A DNA stretch of 64,000 nucleotides from Nostoc sp. FACHB-110. GTDB taxonomy: Bacteria; Cyanobacteriota; Cyanobacteriia; Cyanobacteriales; Nostocaceae. Under the pieces are notes generated by a model. The model did no database searches. It had not been told where the DNA came from and saw nothing but the letters and a program-made list of their open reading frames with translations. The stretch covers positions 248,001 to 312,000 of the forward strand of contig NZ_JACJRU010000002.1 in assembly GCF_014697425.1 (NCBI RefSeq), read 5' to 3'. This document shows positions 28,975-40,300 of this stretch, piece by piece (position 1 is the first letter of the stretch; each line of letters begins with the position of its first letter). The translations under genes were made by a program, and so were the position numbers.

Positions 28975-29061
28975 AATTTTTGGAATTTCAGATTGTAGTC
29001 ATGGGCTAGTACAACAAGGCAAAAGTAAAAAGGGACTGCTTGAGGCATACCCGCATCATAA

Positions 29062-32000
29062 TTAATTAACCTGACTTGCTATAGCTTGATTAATTGCTGC
29101 CAAAATGTGATCAATATCGTCTTGATTCCATTGACTTAACTTAAATTCGGCAAAGTCTGAAGGTGTAAAGTTTTTGGCTGAGGAAGATTGACTATCACTA
29201 ATTAGTGCTTGCAGTGCTGCTTGAAAATCTTGAGCTAACTTGTTGATTGTTTGTCGGCGGTATACATTATGACTGTAAATCAATTCAACTTTGAGTTGAT
29301 TTTGAACTATCAAGGCATTAATTTCTAAAAGATGACTGCGTTGTGCGCGAGAACTGCGGGATAAACCAGCAAATTTTGGTGATAACTTAAATAAAGCAGA
29401 CTCTGGTACAGTTTGTTCGTAGTTGCCAAGATAAAGAAAAAGTACCTCAGCAGGTTGTAGCGATCGCAATTTTTCTGTAATAATTTCATCACTACTCAAA
29501 TAGCGCAACACCCCATATCCCAAACCTTGATTGGGAAAACTCCGAATTTGCTCTTTCACTTGTTTTAAAATTGCCGTAGTTTCTTCAACTTCCCCAATTT
29601 CCAACAGCATAGGGGCAATATTCGTAAACCAGCCAACTGTACGGGATAAATCAACATCATCAAAAATTACATCTCGACCATTTCCTTCTAAGTCAACTAA
29701 AAAGGCAGAAGTTCCCGTCCATTGTCTAAATGCTTGTGCTAAAGCCGCAAGTAATAAATCATCTGTTTGCACTCGATAAGTGGCGGCAATTTCTTCTTGT
29801 AAAGCCTGTGTTGCTTCTACACTCAAGGTGACAGAAATTGTTTCAGCAGATGCCACAGTATTAGCACCATCTGGATAATCTACTGGTAAAGGCGATACCC
29901 AGTCACGTTCGGCTGCTAACCAATAAACCTGTTCTCTTTGTAATTCGATAGATTCGGCATACTGAGTTAGCCGCAAAGCCCACTGTTTAAATGAAGTGGT
30001 TTTTGCGGGTAGTTTAATTAATTTTCCTTGGCTGAGTTGTTGGTATGCAGTTTCTAAATCTGCCAATAAAATTCGCCAAGAACCAACATCAATGGCTAAA
30101 TGGTGAATTGCTAACAGTATCCGGCTTGGTTGATGACTACCTAAGTTAAAAAAGACAACCCGCACAATGGGGCCAGATGTCAGATTGAGACTTGCTTGTA
30201 TTTCACTAATTAATGCTGTAAATTCTGGTTCTTGCTGTTGTAATGATAGTTCTGATAAATCTATCTCTTCAAATGGTACAACTTCATCAGAACTAGCATT
30301 AATTTGTTGCCAACTTGCTGCTGTAGTTTGAAAACGTAGCCGCAAAGCATCATGCTGAATCAGTAAATTCTGGACTGCTTGTTGCAAGAATCTTGGGTTA
30401 AAAGATTGTTGCACTTCTAACACCACTGTTTGATTCCAGTGGTGTGCATCAACTAAATTCTGCTCAAAAAACCAGTGTTGAATCGGTGTTAGGGGTAATT
30501 CTCCTGTGACTAATCCCTGTTCGCTCAAAACTGTTTGTGTTCTGCTAGCAATTTCGGCTAATTGGGCAATAGTGGGGTATTCAAATAAATGCTGATTAGT
30601 AAACCGCAAACCTGCTTTGTTAGCTCTAGCGGTAATTTGAATACTCAAAAGCGAATCGCCGCCTAATTCTAAAAAGTTATCTTCAATTCCTACCTGTTCA
30701 ATACCTAAAATTTCTTGCCAGATGTGAGCAATGGTTTGTTCTATTTCATTTCTGGGGGCAACATAATTATTTTGTAAGGATGGTCTAGCGTGTAATGTCA
30801 AGTCATGAGGTTGAATATTTACTGAAGGCTTAACCCACTGGGCGATTCTAGCTGCTAAATTAGTTGTGGAAACAACTATTTGATTAACTTTATTTAAAGA
30901 TAATACTCGTTTAAATACCTCAATGCCTTGATGATTATTCATGAACAATTGCGTCGATATTTCTGGTTTAGCTGCCAATTCTGGAGCGAGTTGACTAGTT
31001 AACCAGTTATCCCAATTTACACTTATCCAAGGTGTAGAATTTGTTTGGTTATGTTGATAAACAAAAGCATCAGTAAAGTGATGGGCTGCGGGATAAGCTG
31101 CCATTCCCAATGCACCTAAAATAGATGACAAGGAAGATATCAAAATACAAAAATCAAGCTCTATTTCTTGTACTAATTCTGCTAAAATATACAGCCCATA
31201 TCCATTAGCTTTGAGTTGTTCTTCGCATTCGCTTCTAGATATTTCTGCAACTGTTTTAAATAACTTAATCCCAGCAGCATGAATCACGCCATTTATCTGA
31301 CCAAAACAAGCTGTAGCTTGAGTAATAGCTGTTTGCATTTGCTCAGAATCAGCTACATCCGCACGCAAAACGAGAATTTCTGCACCTAGTTGTGCTAGTT
31401 CTTCTAACTTGCGGATTTTACTGCTAATTTTATCTTGTGCGTCGTGATTTATCAGCCATTGTTGCCATTCATTTTGGCTAGGAAAAGTTGAAGAACTAAT
31501 TAATATGAGTTTTGCTTTGAATGTTTTTGCTAAATACTCTGCAATTTCTAAACCAATACCACCCAAGCCACCAGTAATTAAATATACTCCTGCTGTCCGT
31601 AATTTGGGTGTTTGGTCATGATTTAGCCGTAGTGGTTGATAAGATTGTACCCAACGATGATGCCCACGATAAGCGATCGCACTCTCAAATTCCTGAGCAG
31701 AGAACTCGGCTAAAATTTGTTCTACAAGTTGCTTTTCGGCCACTGTCCCAGCCGCAGGTAACACAATATCCAGACTACGACAGGAAATATTTGCATACTC
31801 TTGCGGAATGGTTTTACACATTCCCAAAACAGTTGCCTTCGCTGGATTTAATTTTTCTACACCTGTTACATCGTAGATATCATTAGTCACAACCAAAATA
31901 TCTACAAGTTGAGTAATATTGTATTTATCAAAAGACTGTGCCAAAAATAACAAGCTATAAAAACCTAGATTTTGGCAATTCTCAAAATACTCAATTCCTG

Positions 32001-35000
32001 ATGTTGTTAATTCCGCAGGTGTGACACTCCAAAGGTGAAAAATTGCATCGGGAATTTGACCGCAAAATTGCAATTGTGCGATTAAAGAATCATAATCATC
32101 CATCTGGCTGGGATTGATACTATATTCCTGCTCACTGAGTTTATTAAACTGCTCTCCTGGGTAAACGACAATAACGCTGTTACCCTCATCAATTAGACAT
32201 TTGGCGATTTGTGAACCGACTTGGCAAGTATCTGCAAATATCAACACCTGTTTTGCCGATTTCACAGTTTGGGGGGTAATTGCTTGTTGCCAAACAGGAA
32301 GATAAAACCAGTCGGCAACGTCAGGCTGCTGCTGATTAACCGCAACAGACTCACTAGCTGGTTTTTGAGGTTCTAGCCAATAACGTTGACGTTCAAACGG
32401 ATATGTCGGTAGAGGCAGGCGACAACGACACTCACAATTGTTCAAGCTAGACCAATTTATGGCGACTCCCCATAACCAAAGACGACCAAGTGTATTGAGT
32501 AAAAAGGCTACATCTGCTGATTCTTCTTGGGGATGGCGTAAGGAAGACAGTATCGCCTGTTGAGTTATGCCTGCTTGTTGTTTGGCAAAGGTACACAAAG
32601 TCCGCCCTGGCCCGACTTCCAGCAAAATTCGGTTTGGTTCTAGCAATAACACAGAAATGCCATCGGCAAATTGTACTGTGTGCCTTAAATGACTTGCCCA
32701 GTAATTTACATCAGTAGCTTCACTAGCAGATATCCAAGTCCCGGTGAGATTAGAAATAAAGGGAATTTGCGGTGGCTGTAATCTGATTTTTTTAACTTCC
32801 GCAATCAACGCCTGCAAAATCGGTGTCATCATCTGGGAATGGAAAGCATGGGAAGTATGCAGGTGGCGACATTCTATGCCTTTGGCTAAGAGTTGTTCAG
32901 ACAATACATCTATCGCTGCATGAGTTCCTGACACTACACAAGAAAATGGTGCATTACTCGCAGCTAAAGATAAGTTTTCGTTGAGTAAGGGTTTAACCTC
33001 TGCTTCTGATAAGGGAATCGATAGCATACTCCCGCTTGGTAATTGCTGCATGAGTTGGCTACGCACAGCCACAAGAGTTAATGCCTCTTCCAAAGACATC
33101 ACACCCGCAAGACAAGCGGCTACATATTCTCCAATGCTATGACCAATCATCGCACTAGGAAGAATACTCCACGACATCCACAACTGAGCCAAAGCATACT
33201 CAATGACAAATAACGCAGGTTGGGCAAAGGATGTTTGTTTGAGTTGTTCTTGTGCAGTAGTTGTTTCAGGTTCACTAGGATAAATAACTGTACGTAAATC
33301 TAAATTTAATAATGGTTGAAGTATCCAACAGCAACGGTCTACAGATTCACGGAAAACTGACTCTGTTTGATAGAGTTCTTTGCCCATGTTGACATACTGA
33401 CTACCTTGCCCAGGAAACATAAAAGTAATTGGGCGGTCTGATGGTTCTTGGTGATGGGTGTAAACTCTTTGGGTAGTTCTATTTTGCAGAGCATTGACGG
33501 CATCTTGAATATCTGTACACACCAAGATACGCCGATGATTAAACTCTTTGCGTCCTACTTGCAAAGTGTAAGCCACATCCGCCAAATTTAAGTCTTGATT
33601 TTGCTGCAAGTAATTCGCTAAATTCTGCGTTGCCATCTCCAAGGCTGTAGCAGTTTTAGCTGATAGGCACAATAGTAAATATTCACTTTTGATTTTTGAT
33701 TTTTGACTTTTAACTTGTAATGGTGCTTCTTCTAAAACAACATGAGCATTCGTCCCTCCCATCCCCAAAGAACTCACACCAGCACGACGCGGAGATAGTA
33801 CTGATTTCCATTGGGTGAGTTGGGTATTGACGTAAAAAGGACTATTGGCAAAATCTATTTCGGGGTTGGGACGTTCAAAATTTAAGCTGGGGGGTATTTG
33901 TTGATGTTTGAGGGCTAAAGCTGTTTTGATTAGACCTGTGATTCCGGCGGCGGCATCCAGATGACCGATGTTTGTTTTGACAGAACCTATGGCACAAAAA
34001 TTTTTTTTATCGGTACTGGTGCGAAAAACTTTGGTTAAAGCTGCAATTTCAATGGGATCACCTAACGTTGTACCCGTACCATGCGCTTCAATATAGCTGA
34101 TGGTGGCGGGTGGAATTCCGGCTAACATGATGGCTTCAGCTATCGCTTCTGCTTGTCCATCGACGCTGGGCGCTGTATAGCCAACTTTCATGGAACCATC
34201 GTTATTAATTGCCCAGCCTTTAATGACTGCATAGATGTGATCATTATCTGCGATCGCATCCTCCAACCGCTTCAGTAAAACAACTCCCACACCATTACCA
34301 ACGGTTGTGCCTTGGGCTTGGGCATCAAAAGCACGACAACGACCATCAGGAGATAAAGTGCCACCTGGCTGATACAAATAGCCTGTTTTGTGCGGCACTC
34401 GAATCGATACTCCTCCGGCCAAAGCCATATCACATTGATAATTCATTAAACTTTGACAAGCCAAAGTAACAGCTACTAACGAAGTAGAACAAGCTGTTTG
34501 TACAGTCAAACTCGGGCCAGTTAAATTTAATTTATAAGAAACACGAGTAGCTAAAAAATCTTTATCGTTGCCAATTAATTTTTGATAAGACTGTGCTGAA
34601 CCAACTTGGTCACTATTTAAATCAAAAGATAAATAATTATTTAAACTCGCACCAGCATAAACTCCTATGCGGCTATCACATCTATCAGCATCATAACCAG
34701 CACTTTCTAAAGCTGACCAAGCACATTCTAAAAATAACCGATGCTGTGGATCTGTAATTTCTGCTTCTTTAGGATTAAACTCAAAAAAAGCCGCATCAAA
34801 TAAATCAATATTTTCTAATATACCACTGGCTTTGACATAGTTACTATCTTCTAAGCAACTAGGATTAATCCCTGCTGATAATAACTCCTCATTTGTTAGC
34901 TGAGAAATTGATTCGATGCCCGCTTGTAAATTTTGCCAAAATTCGGCAATATTATTAGCACCAGGAAACCGCCCTGACATACCAATAATTGCTATTCCTT

Positions 35001-35031
35001 CCATTGCTGTTTCAGATTCTATATTACCCAT
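29062..35031 (-). CDS. Type I polyketide synthase, KS-AT-KR-ACP with C-terminal E-type domain
   Basis: A 1989-residue protein. KS about 10-440 (Cys181 in TACSTSL, EAHGTGT, KTNIGHLD); AT about 530-850 (GHSIGEYVAA, malonyl-type HAFH); KR about 880-1330 (TGGLGGIG; SSLSS; AAYPAAHHF tyrosine region); carrier about 1390-1455 (LGGDSL). The final ~465 residues are an NRPS-type epimerization domain: LPLTPIQHWFFEQ, HHLAIDVGSWRIL and EGNGRD followed by VDLSRTVGW. Two signature residues deviate: HHxxxDG reads HHxxxDV and EGHGRE reads EGNGRD, though the second His and the Glu thought to be catalytic remain. An E domain behind a malonyl-specific PKS carrier is unexpected because the new alpha-carbon is a CH2. 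The next gene is a DCL-like C domain, which suggests the E domain is functional in some way. Confidence 0.92.
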   Translation of the reverse strand: MGNIESETAMEGIAIIGMSGRFPGANNIAEFWQNLQAGIESISQLTNEELLSAGINPSCLEDSNYVKASGILENIDLFDAAFFEFNPKEAEITDPQHRLFLECAWSALESAGYDADRCDSRIGVYAGASLNNYLSFDLNSDQVGSAQSYQKLIGNDKDFLATRVSYKLNLTGPSLTVQTACSTSLVAVTLACQSLMNYQCDMALAGGVSIRVPHKTGYLYQPGGTLSPDGRCRAFDAQAQGTTVGNGVGVVLLKRLEDAIADNDHIYAVIKGWAINNDGSMKVGYTAPSVDGQAEAIAEAIMLAGIPPATISYIEAHGTGTTLGDPIEIAALTKVFRTSTDKKNFCAIGSVKTNIGHLDAAAGITGLIKTALALKHQQIPPSLNFERPNPEIDFANSPFYVNTQLTQWKSVLSPRRAGVSSLGMGGTNAHVVLEEAPLQVKSQKSKIKSEYLLLCLSAKTATALEMATQNLANYLQQNQDLNLADVAYTLQVGRKEFNHRRILVCTDIQDAVNALQNRTTQRVYTHHQEPSDRPITFMFPGQGSQYVNMGKELYQTESVFRESVDRCCWILQPLLNLDLRTVIYPSEPETTTAQEQLKQTSFAQPALFVIEYALAQLWMSWSILPSAMIGHSIGEYVAACLAGVMSLEEALTLVAVRSQLMQQLPSGSMLSIPLSEAEVKPLLNENLSLAASNAPFSCVVSGTHAAIDVLSEQLLAKGIECRHLHTSHAFHSQMMTPILQALIAEVKKIRLQPPQIPFISNLTGTWISASEATDVNYWASHLRHTVQFADGISVLLLEPNRILLEVGPGRTLCTFAKQQAGITQQAILSSLRHPQEESADVAFLLNTLGRLWLWGVAINWSSLNNCECRCRLPLPTYPFERQRYWLEPQKPASESVAVNQQQPDVADWFYLPVWQQAITPQTVKSAKQVLIFADTCQVGSQIAKCLIDEGNSVIVVYPGEQFNKLSEQEYSINPSQMDDYDSLIAQLQFCGQIPDAIFHLWSVTPAELTTSGIEYFENCQNLGFYSLLFLAQSFDKYNITQLVDILVVTNDIYDVTGVEKLNPAKATVLGMCKTIPQEYANISCRSLDIVLPAAGTVAEKQLVEQILAEFSAQEFESAIAYRGHHRWVQSYQPLRLNHDQTPKLRTAGVYLITGGLGGIGLEIAEYLAKTFKAKLILISSSTFPSQNEWQQWLINHDAQDKISSKIRKLEELAQLGAEILVLRADVADSEQMQTAITQATACFGQINGVIHAAGIKLFKTVAEISRSECEEQLKANGYGLYILAELVQEIELDFCILISSLSSILGALGMAAYPAAHHFTDAFVYQHNQTNSTPWISVNWDNWLTSQLAPELAAKPEISTQLFMNNHQGIEVFKRVLSLNKVNQIVVSTTNLAARIAQWVKPSVNIQPHDLTLHARPSLQNNYVAPRNEIEQTIAHIWQEILGIEQVGIEDNFLELGGDSLLSIQITARANKAGLRFTNQHLFEYPTIAQLAEIASRTQTVLSEQGLVTGELPLTPIQHWFFEQNLVDAHHWNQTVVLEVQQSFNPRFLQQAVQNLLIQHDALRLRFQTTAASWQQINASSDEVVPFEEIDLSELSLQQQEPEFTALISEIQASLNLTSGPIVRVVFFNLGSHQPSRILLAIHHLAIDVGSWRILLADLETAYQQLSQGKLIKLPAKTTSFKQWALRLTQYAESIELQREQVYWLAAERDWVSPLPVDYPDGANTVASAETISVTLSVEATQALQEEIAATYRVQTDDLLLAALAQAFRQWTGTSAFLVDLEGNGRDVIFDDVDLSRTVGWFTNIAPMLLEIGEVEETTAILKQVKEQIRSFPNQGLGYGVLRYLSSDEIITEKLRSLQPAEVLFLYLGNYEQTVPESALFKLSPKFAGLSRSSRAQRSHLLEINALIVQNQLKVELIYSHNVYRRQTINKLAQDFQAALQALISDSQSSSAKNFTPSDFAEFKLSQWNQDDIDHILAAINQAIASQVN
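33599..33732. repeat. Near-identical block and heptamer repeat in KS-AT linker, copy 2
   Basis: Second copy of the block described at 7031-7164, at the same place between KS and AT. The heptamers read TTTTGAT, TTTTGAT, TTTTGAC and the encoded linker again reads VKSQKSKIKSEYLLL. The few differences are scattered single bases. Confidence 0.8.
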
Positions 35032-35094
35032 ATCTGGTTACTTGGGTTCAATTAAAATAAATTTTTGACACAGAAATTCCAGCGAAATTTTTGG

Positions 35095-35979
35095 TTATTT
35101 CATATAACTCAGAAGAGAGTAAATTCGGCGTTTTCGATCAGTAAAGGAACGCCGACCATGTAAAAATCTCGAATTATCAATCATGACTAAATCGCCAGTT
35201 TGCCAAGATATGACTTCAGTTAAATTATTCATCACTTGTTGAATTTGATTAATCACTGGTGATGGAATAGGTGAATTATCATCAAAAGTGACTACGCCTC
35301 TGGGATTTTTGTACTCAGCAATTAAACTATTGGCAAACGCATCTTGATGACCATATTTTGTCTTAACTACCGCCGAACAAACATATTCTAAAGAGATAGA
35401 CTGGTCTTGATTAATTGTGTAACTTAATCCAGAAATATCACCGAGCGTGCGTTTAACATCAGCTAAAGTGGCACTACTTCCTAAAAAACGCTTCCAGTCA
35501 GCCGCCGGAAACTTCTGCCAGAATTTGATTTTTGTAGCCAGAAATAACTGTTGTAATTCTTCACTTAATTCTTGCCAGACGCGCACACCATCCCAATATA
35601 AAGTTTCACCGCCTTGAGCAGCAGGTACACCACAACAAAACCAAATCACATCAGGCCGAAACGGAGAATTAGCATTTTCACAATGAGGGCTAACATAGTG
35701 CATCCCTGGGTCTACTAAAGTGACATATTTATTTCGGGAATCAACTATTGGTCTATCTTTATCTAAGACAAACCTAGAACTGAATTTTTCAGCAAATACT
35801 TTCATCTGTTCATAATTTACCTGAAACCCTCTAAAAAGCAAAATGCCAGTTTCTTGAAATGTCTCTAAGATATAACTAACAGATAAGCTTTGGATATCTT
35901 GAGTTTGGCTACTATCATTCAAAATTGTCGGCAGATTATTTTTAGGAATTAACTTTGCTTCAGCCACTTTTTTCTCCAA
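35095..35979 (-). CDS. Stand-alone TauD/SyrP-like Fe(II)/2-oxoglutarate dioxygenase
   Basis: A 294-residue TauD-superfamily oxygenase. Iron ligands: H99 and E101 in PHCENAN and H274 in RFLHGRRSF; the arginines near 284-285 suit 2-oxoglutarate binding; GGETLYWDG is the usual core segment. It is shorter than and clearly diverged from the other two dioxygenases of the cluster, so it may have a different substrate or stereochemistry. Stand-alone and NRPS-fused aspartyl beta-hydroxylases of siderophore pathways are known to give opposite beta-carbon stereochemistry. It lies 63 bp from the downstream PKS gene and 62 bp from the glycosyltransferase. The exact target, such as Asp, Ser or the fatty acid, cannot be read from sequence. 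Confidence 0.88.
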   Translation of the reverse strand: MEKKVAEAKLIPKNNLPTILNDSSQTQDIQSLSVSYILETFQETGILLFRGFQVNYEQMKVFAEKFSSRFVLDKDRPIVDSRNKYVTLVDPGMHYVSPHCENANSPFRPDVIWFCCGVPAAQGGETLYWDGVRVWQELSEELQQLFLATKIKFWQKFPAADWKRFLGSSATLADVKRTLGDISGLSYTINQDQSISLEYVCSAVVKTKYGHQDAFANSLIAEYKNPRGVVTFDDNSPIPSPVINQIQQVMNNLTEVISWQTGDLVMIDNSRFLHGRRSFTDRKRRIYSLLSYMK

Positions 35980-36041
35980 AATTACATACTAGTAAATATT
36001 CCTCAAACAATTTGATCACAATTGTTAATTTCTTTAAGCTT

Positions 36042-37298
36042 TTAATTGTATTGCTCAGTTAAACTAGGAGATTGAAAATAATAATTCAATATCTCAACAG
36101 CAGAATTCACACCATTTTCGGCTCTGATTTTTGCGCCCATAGCGGCTGCATTTCTTTGGATATTTTTATCGTTGATGGCAATTTCAATAGCCTGCGCTAT
36201 GTTGGCAGCTGATATTTGCTTTTGTAAAACTGGTTTTGGCCCTAAGCCTAGTTTTGGCACTATATATGCCCACAAAAACTGATCTCCTTCTAAGGGAACT
36301 ATGAGCGTTGGTACACCAGAACGCAAACTACTCATGGTTGTGCCTGTACCACCATGATGTACTATGGCAGCCATTTGAGGAAATAGCCAATCATGAGGTA
36401 TTGACTCTATAGAAAAAACCTGATGTGCTAAATCTTGGTTGTCAGTTTGATTAAAACCCATCCCTCGAACTACGGCGCGTCTTTTTGTTTGTTTTAAGAC
36501 ATCTAAAATCATCTCTTTTGTGACTTCTGAATGTCGAATTTCAATATAAACAGGCGGCGCACCAGCAGCTAAAAATTCAACTATATCAGCAGGGGGTTGC
36601 CAATTACTAGGACGGTCTAAAAACCAGTAACCAGTAACGTGTGCTGTATCAGGCCAGTCAGCAGGTTTAGGTAAAACAGCAGGGCTATAGCTATAAAGAA
36701 ATGGCAAGTTTTGTTCCTGCATTCGATGGGATATTCCTAACCAAAATGGCAAAGATGGCAAGTTTAATGTTTCTTGTCGCCATTGATTAATGGAGGGACG
36801 TACAGCTTGCCATAAAAATTGATCAAAAAACTGATAACTCAGCTTATTATATAAACCTACCAAAGGCTGAATTATGGGCATATAGGGATTAGGAAAATCA
36901 GCGGTGGCATGATGTGGTTGTACACAAGCGGCATAGCATGGAATACCCAGTTTTTCTGCTATGTCATAAGCAGCAAAAGCATAAACATTAAATATAATAG
37001 CTTCTGCATCTTGACATACATCCCATAATTGATTTAGATAACTACCTTTAAATGGGTTGAAGACAACTTTTTGAGTTTCTATGATATCAAATGGGTTATG
37101 ACCAGGACGTAACTCTGCAAATTCAAAGTTTTCACAATCTATTGTCTTGAGTGGAAATCCATAACTACTAACTAATTTTTCTTCATCGGGTGTAATAACA
37201 AACCTGATTGCATGACCAGCTTTTCTTAATCCGACAGCTAAGGCTACATAGGGGCGAATGTCACCACTTCCACCCCAGGCGACAATTGTAATATTCAT
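36042..37298 (-). CDS. GT1-type (UGT/sterol glucosyltransferase-like) glycosyltransferase
   Basis: A 418-residue GT-B fold enzyme. The N-terminal loop GGSGDIRPYVALAVGL and the C-terminal donor site VHHGGTGTTMSSLRSGVP are hallmarks of GT1/GT28-like transferases that act on lipids, sterols and macrolides. The strand normally reading PVYIGFGSM is PPVYIEIRHSE here, an unusual replacement in the phosphate-binding loop. It is second in the megasynthase operon, 52 bp after the loading NRPS gene. Inference: it adds a sugar to the lipopeptide, for example to the Ser or a polyketide hydroxyl; the donor sugar is unknown and no dedicated sugar biosynthesis genes are seen. Confidence 0.88.
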   Translation of the reverse strand: MNITIVAWGGSGDIRPYVALAVGLRKAGHAIRFVITPDEEKLVSSYGFPLKTIDCENFEFAELRPGHNPFDIIETQKVVFNPFKGSYLNQLWDVCQDAEAIIFNVYAFAAYDIAEKLGIPCYAACVQPHHATADFPNPYMPIIQPLVGLYNKLSYQFFDQFLWQAVRPSINQWRQETLNLPSLPFWLGISHRMQEQNLPFLYSYSPAVLPKPADWPDTAHVTGYWFLDRPSNWQPPADIVEFLAAGAPPVYIEIRHSEVTKEMILDVLKQTKRRAVVRGMGFNQTDNQDLAHQVFSIESIPHDWLFPQMAAIVHHGGTGTTMSSLRSGVPTLIVPLEGDQFLWAYIVPKLGLGPKPVLQKQISAANIAQAIEIAINDKNIQRNAAAMGAKIRAENGVNSAVEILNYYFQSPSLTEQYN

Positions 37299-37350
37299 GT
37301 TTTTTAGGGCTACTGAGCTAATGTACTGGTTGCCAAAATATAGCTTTTAA

Positions 37351-40300
37351 TCATAAATTTTTACCTCTATTTGCTAATTTTTTATGTTTTTGCAAAGCTA
37401 ATTTTTGCTTTTGAATGCGATTGTTTAAAGTTGCGAAATCAGGGTCTTTTATATACCCTAAATTTAGGTAATTAGCTAAGGATTTGATAGTTGAATTCTG
37501 AAACATTTCTACAATAGAAACGTCACTATTGAGAGTTGCTCGTAATTTATGATTTACCTGCACCATTAAGAGTGAGTTACCACCTAAATCAAAAAAATTA
37601 TCATTTCTGCCAACTTTTTCTAGATGTAATATCTCTAACCAAATTTTAGCGATCGCTCTTTCTAATTCAGAATTTGGTGCTTCATAAACCTGTTTTAAAC
37701 TAAGGTGGTGATTTTCAGGGATAGGTAATGCTTGACGGTCTATTTTACCATTAGGTGAAAGTGGTAATTTACTTAATTCCACAACAACCGCAGGAACCAT
37801 ATAATCAGGTAGTTTTTCTTTAAGATAATCCCTTAATTCTGAGGAATCAAATGTTATATTTAAGGGAACTACATAAGCTACCAATCGCTGATGGTTGGGG
37901 ATATCTTCTCTAGCTACTACTAACGCTTCTTTAACTTTGGGGTGTTGTCTTAATAAGGCTTCAATTTCTCCTAATTCAATCCGAAAACCTCGCAGTTTTA
38001 CCTGGTAATCTATTCTGCCTAAATATTCAATGTTGCCATCATCACGATAGCGTGCTAAATCACCTGTTTTATATAAAAGTTGTCCTGGTGTAAAAGGATT
38101 AGCAATAAACTTTTCTTGGGTCAATTCTGGTTGATGCCAATAACCACGCCCCAGTCCTACACCACCAATATGTAACTCACCACTAACACCAATGGGAACA
38201 GGTTGTAAATATTTATCTAAGATATATATCTGAGTATTGGCAATCGGACGACCAATAGGCACTATTTGATTATGGCTATTTGCCTGACAAGCCCAATAAG
38301 TTACATCTATTGCCGCTTCTGTGGGGCCATAAAGGTTGTGTAATTCGGCGTTTAATTTTTGAAAAAAGCTTTGTTGTAGTTCAAAAGATAGTGCCTCACC
38401 ACTGCAAATTACTCGTTTGATACTAGTACAAGTTTGAAGTTCTGTTTCTGCTAAAAACACTTGCAACATTGAAGGCACAAAGTGAAGTGTCGTAATTTTT
38501 GCTTGGGCAATTAGTTGCACTAAATATTTACTATCTTGATGTCCGCCTGGTTGGGCGATAACTAAACTTGCACCTGTTAACAAAGGCCAGAAAAATTCCC
38601 AAACTGAGACATCAAAGCTGAAGGGTGTTTTTTGCAAAACCTTATCAGCTTTTGTGAGTTGGTATGTATCTTGCATCCACAATAGACGGTTACACAAGCC
38701 TTTGTGAGTGTTCATTGCCCCTTTGGGTTTTCCTGTAGAGCCAGAGGTGTAAATCACATAAGCTAAGTTTTCTGCTGTCACTTCACTATTTGGGTTTTCC
38801 CCACTATATGCAGCAAACTCTTGCAAGGCTTTGTCTAAACATACAATTTGCGCTTGATTTGTTGGTAGTTGTTGGCGCAGATGTGGTTGCGTCAACAACA
38901 CCGATACTTGAGCATCTGCCAACATAAATGCTAAACGCTCTTGAGGATAAGTAGGATCTAAAGGCACATAAGCACCACCAGCTTTGATAATTGCCAATAT
39001 GCCAATTACCATCTCAAAAGAGCGTTCCAGACAAATACCAACTAATACATCGGGTTTAACACCCAAAGTTTGGAGGTAGTGAGCGACTTTGTTAGCACTT
39101 TCGTTTAACTCTTGATAGGTAAGTGTTTGATTGTTAAAAATAAGCGCAATATCATTAGGTGTGCGCGTTACTTGCGCGGCAAATAATTGATGAATGCACT
39201 GGTTTTGAGGATAGTTTGTTTGGGTATCATTCCATTCAACTAATAGCTGATGTTTTTCACCGGTTGTTAACAACGGTAATTCTGCAATCACAGTTTCCGG
39301 CTCGGTGACTATACTTTCTAGTAGTGTCTGGAAATGTCCTAGCATCCGATGGATAGTAGCAGTCTTGAACAGATGAGTGTTATATTCTAAAGTCGCTACT
39401 AAACCTTGTGCTTTGTCCTCGATAAACAAAGATAAATCAAACTTAGCCGAGCCGCTATCACCTTCACAGAAAGATAGGGAAATATCTGATAGCTCTGGAT
39501 TCGGAATTGGGACATTTTGCAGCGCAAACATAACCTGAAATAGCGGGTTGTGGCTAAGATGCCGTTCAGGTTGTAGTTCTTCTACTAATTTATCAAAAGG
39601 TAAGTCTTGATGAATGTAAGCTTCTAAAGCTGTAGATTTGACTTTTGCTAGTAACTCTTTAAAACTCGGCTGTTTTGATAAATCAGTCCGCAATACTAAA
39701 ACATTGACAAAGAGTCCCATCAATGATTCGACTTCTACAGAGTTACGATGAGCAACTGGCGAACCAACTAAGATATCTGTCTGCCCTGTATAGCGGTACA
39801 GCAAGGTTTTAAAAGCCGCTAACAAGGTCATAAACAGAGTGGCATTTTCTTGATGGCTCAGTTGTTTTAATGAGTCTGTCAGCTGTTGGGATAAGGATAT
39901 TTGAACTTTCGCACCTTTGAAGGTTTGTACAGGCGATCGCGGATAATCACAAGGTAAATTTAATATGGGCAGCTGACTACCTAAACGCTGTTTCCAGTAT
40001 GCTAGTAGAGTTTGAATCCGCTCTGGATGCAAATTCTGACGTTGCCAATGGACAAAATCTACATATTGAACAGGCAATTGTGGCAGTAAAGAAGGTTTTT
40101 GATGAGCGTATGCTTCATAGAATGCTGCCAATTCTCGCATGAAAACGCCAATAGACCAACCATCCGCCACGATATGATGCAAGGTCATCAACAATTGATA
40201 TTCATCATCAGTCAAGCGTAGCAACAAACCACGCACGAGCATTTGACTAGATAAATCAAACTGATGTTGTGCTATTTCTTGTGTTATACCTTCTTTTGCA

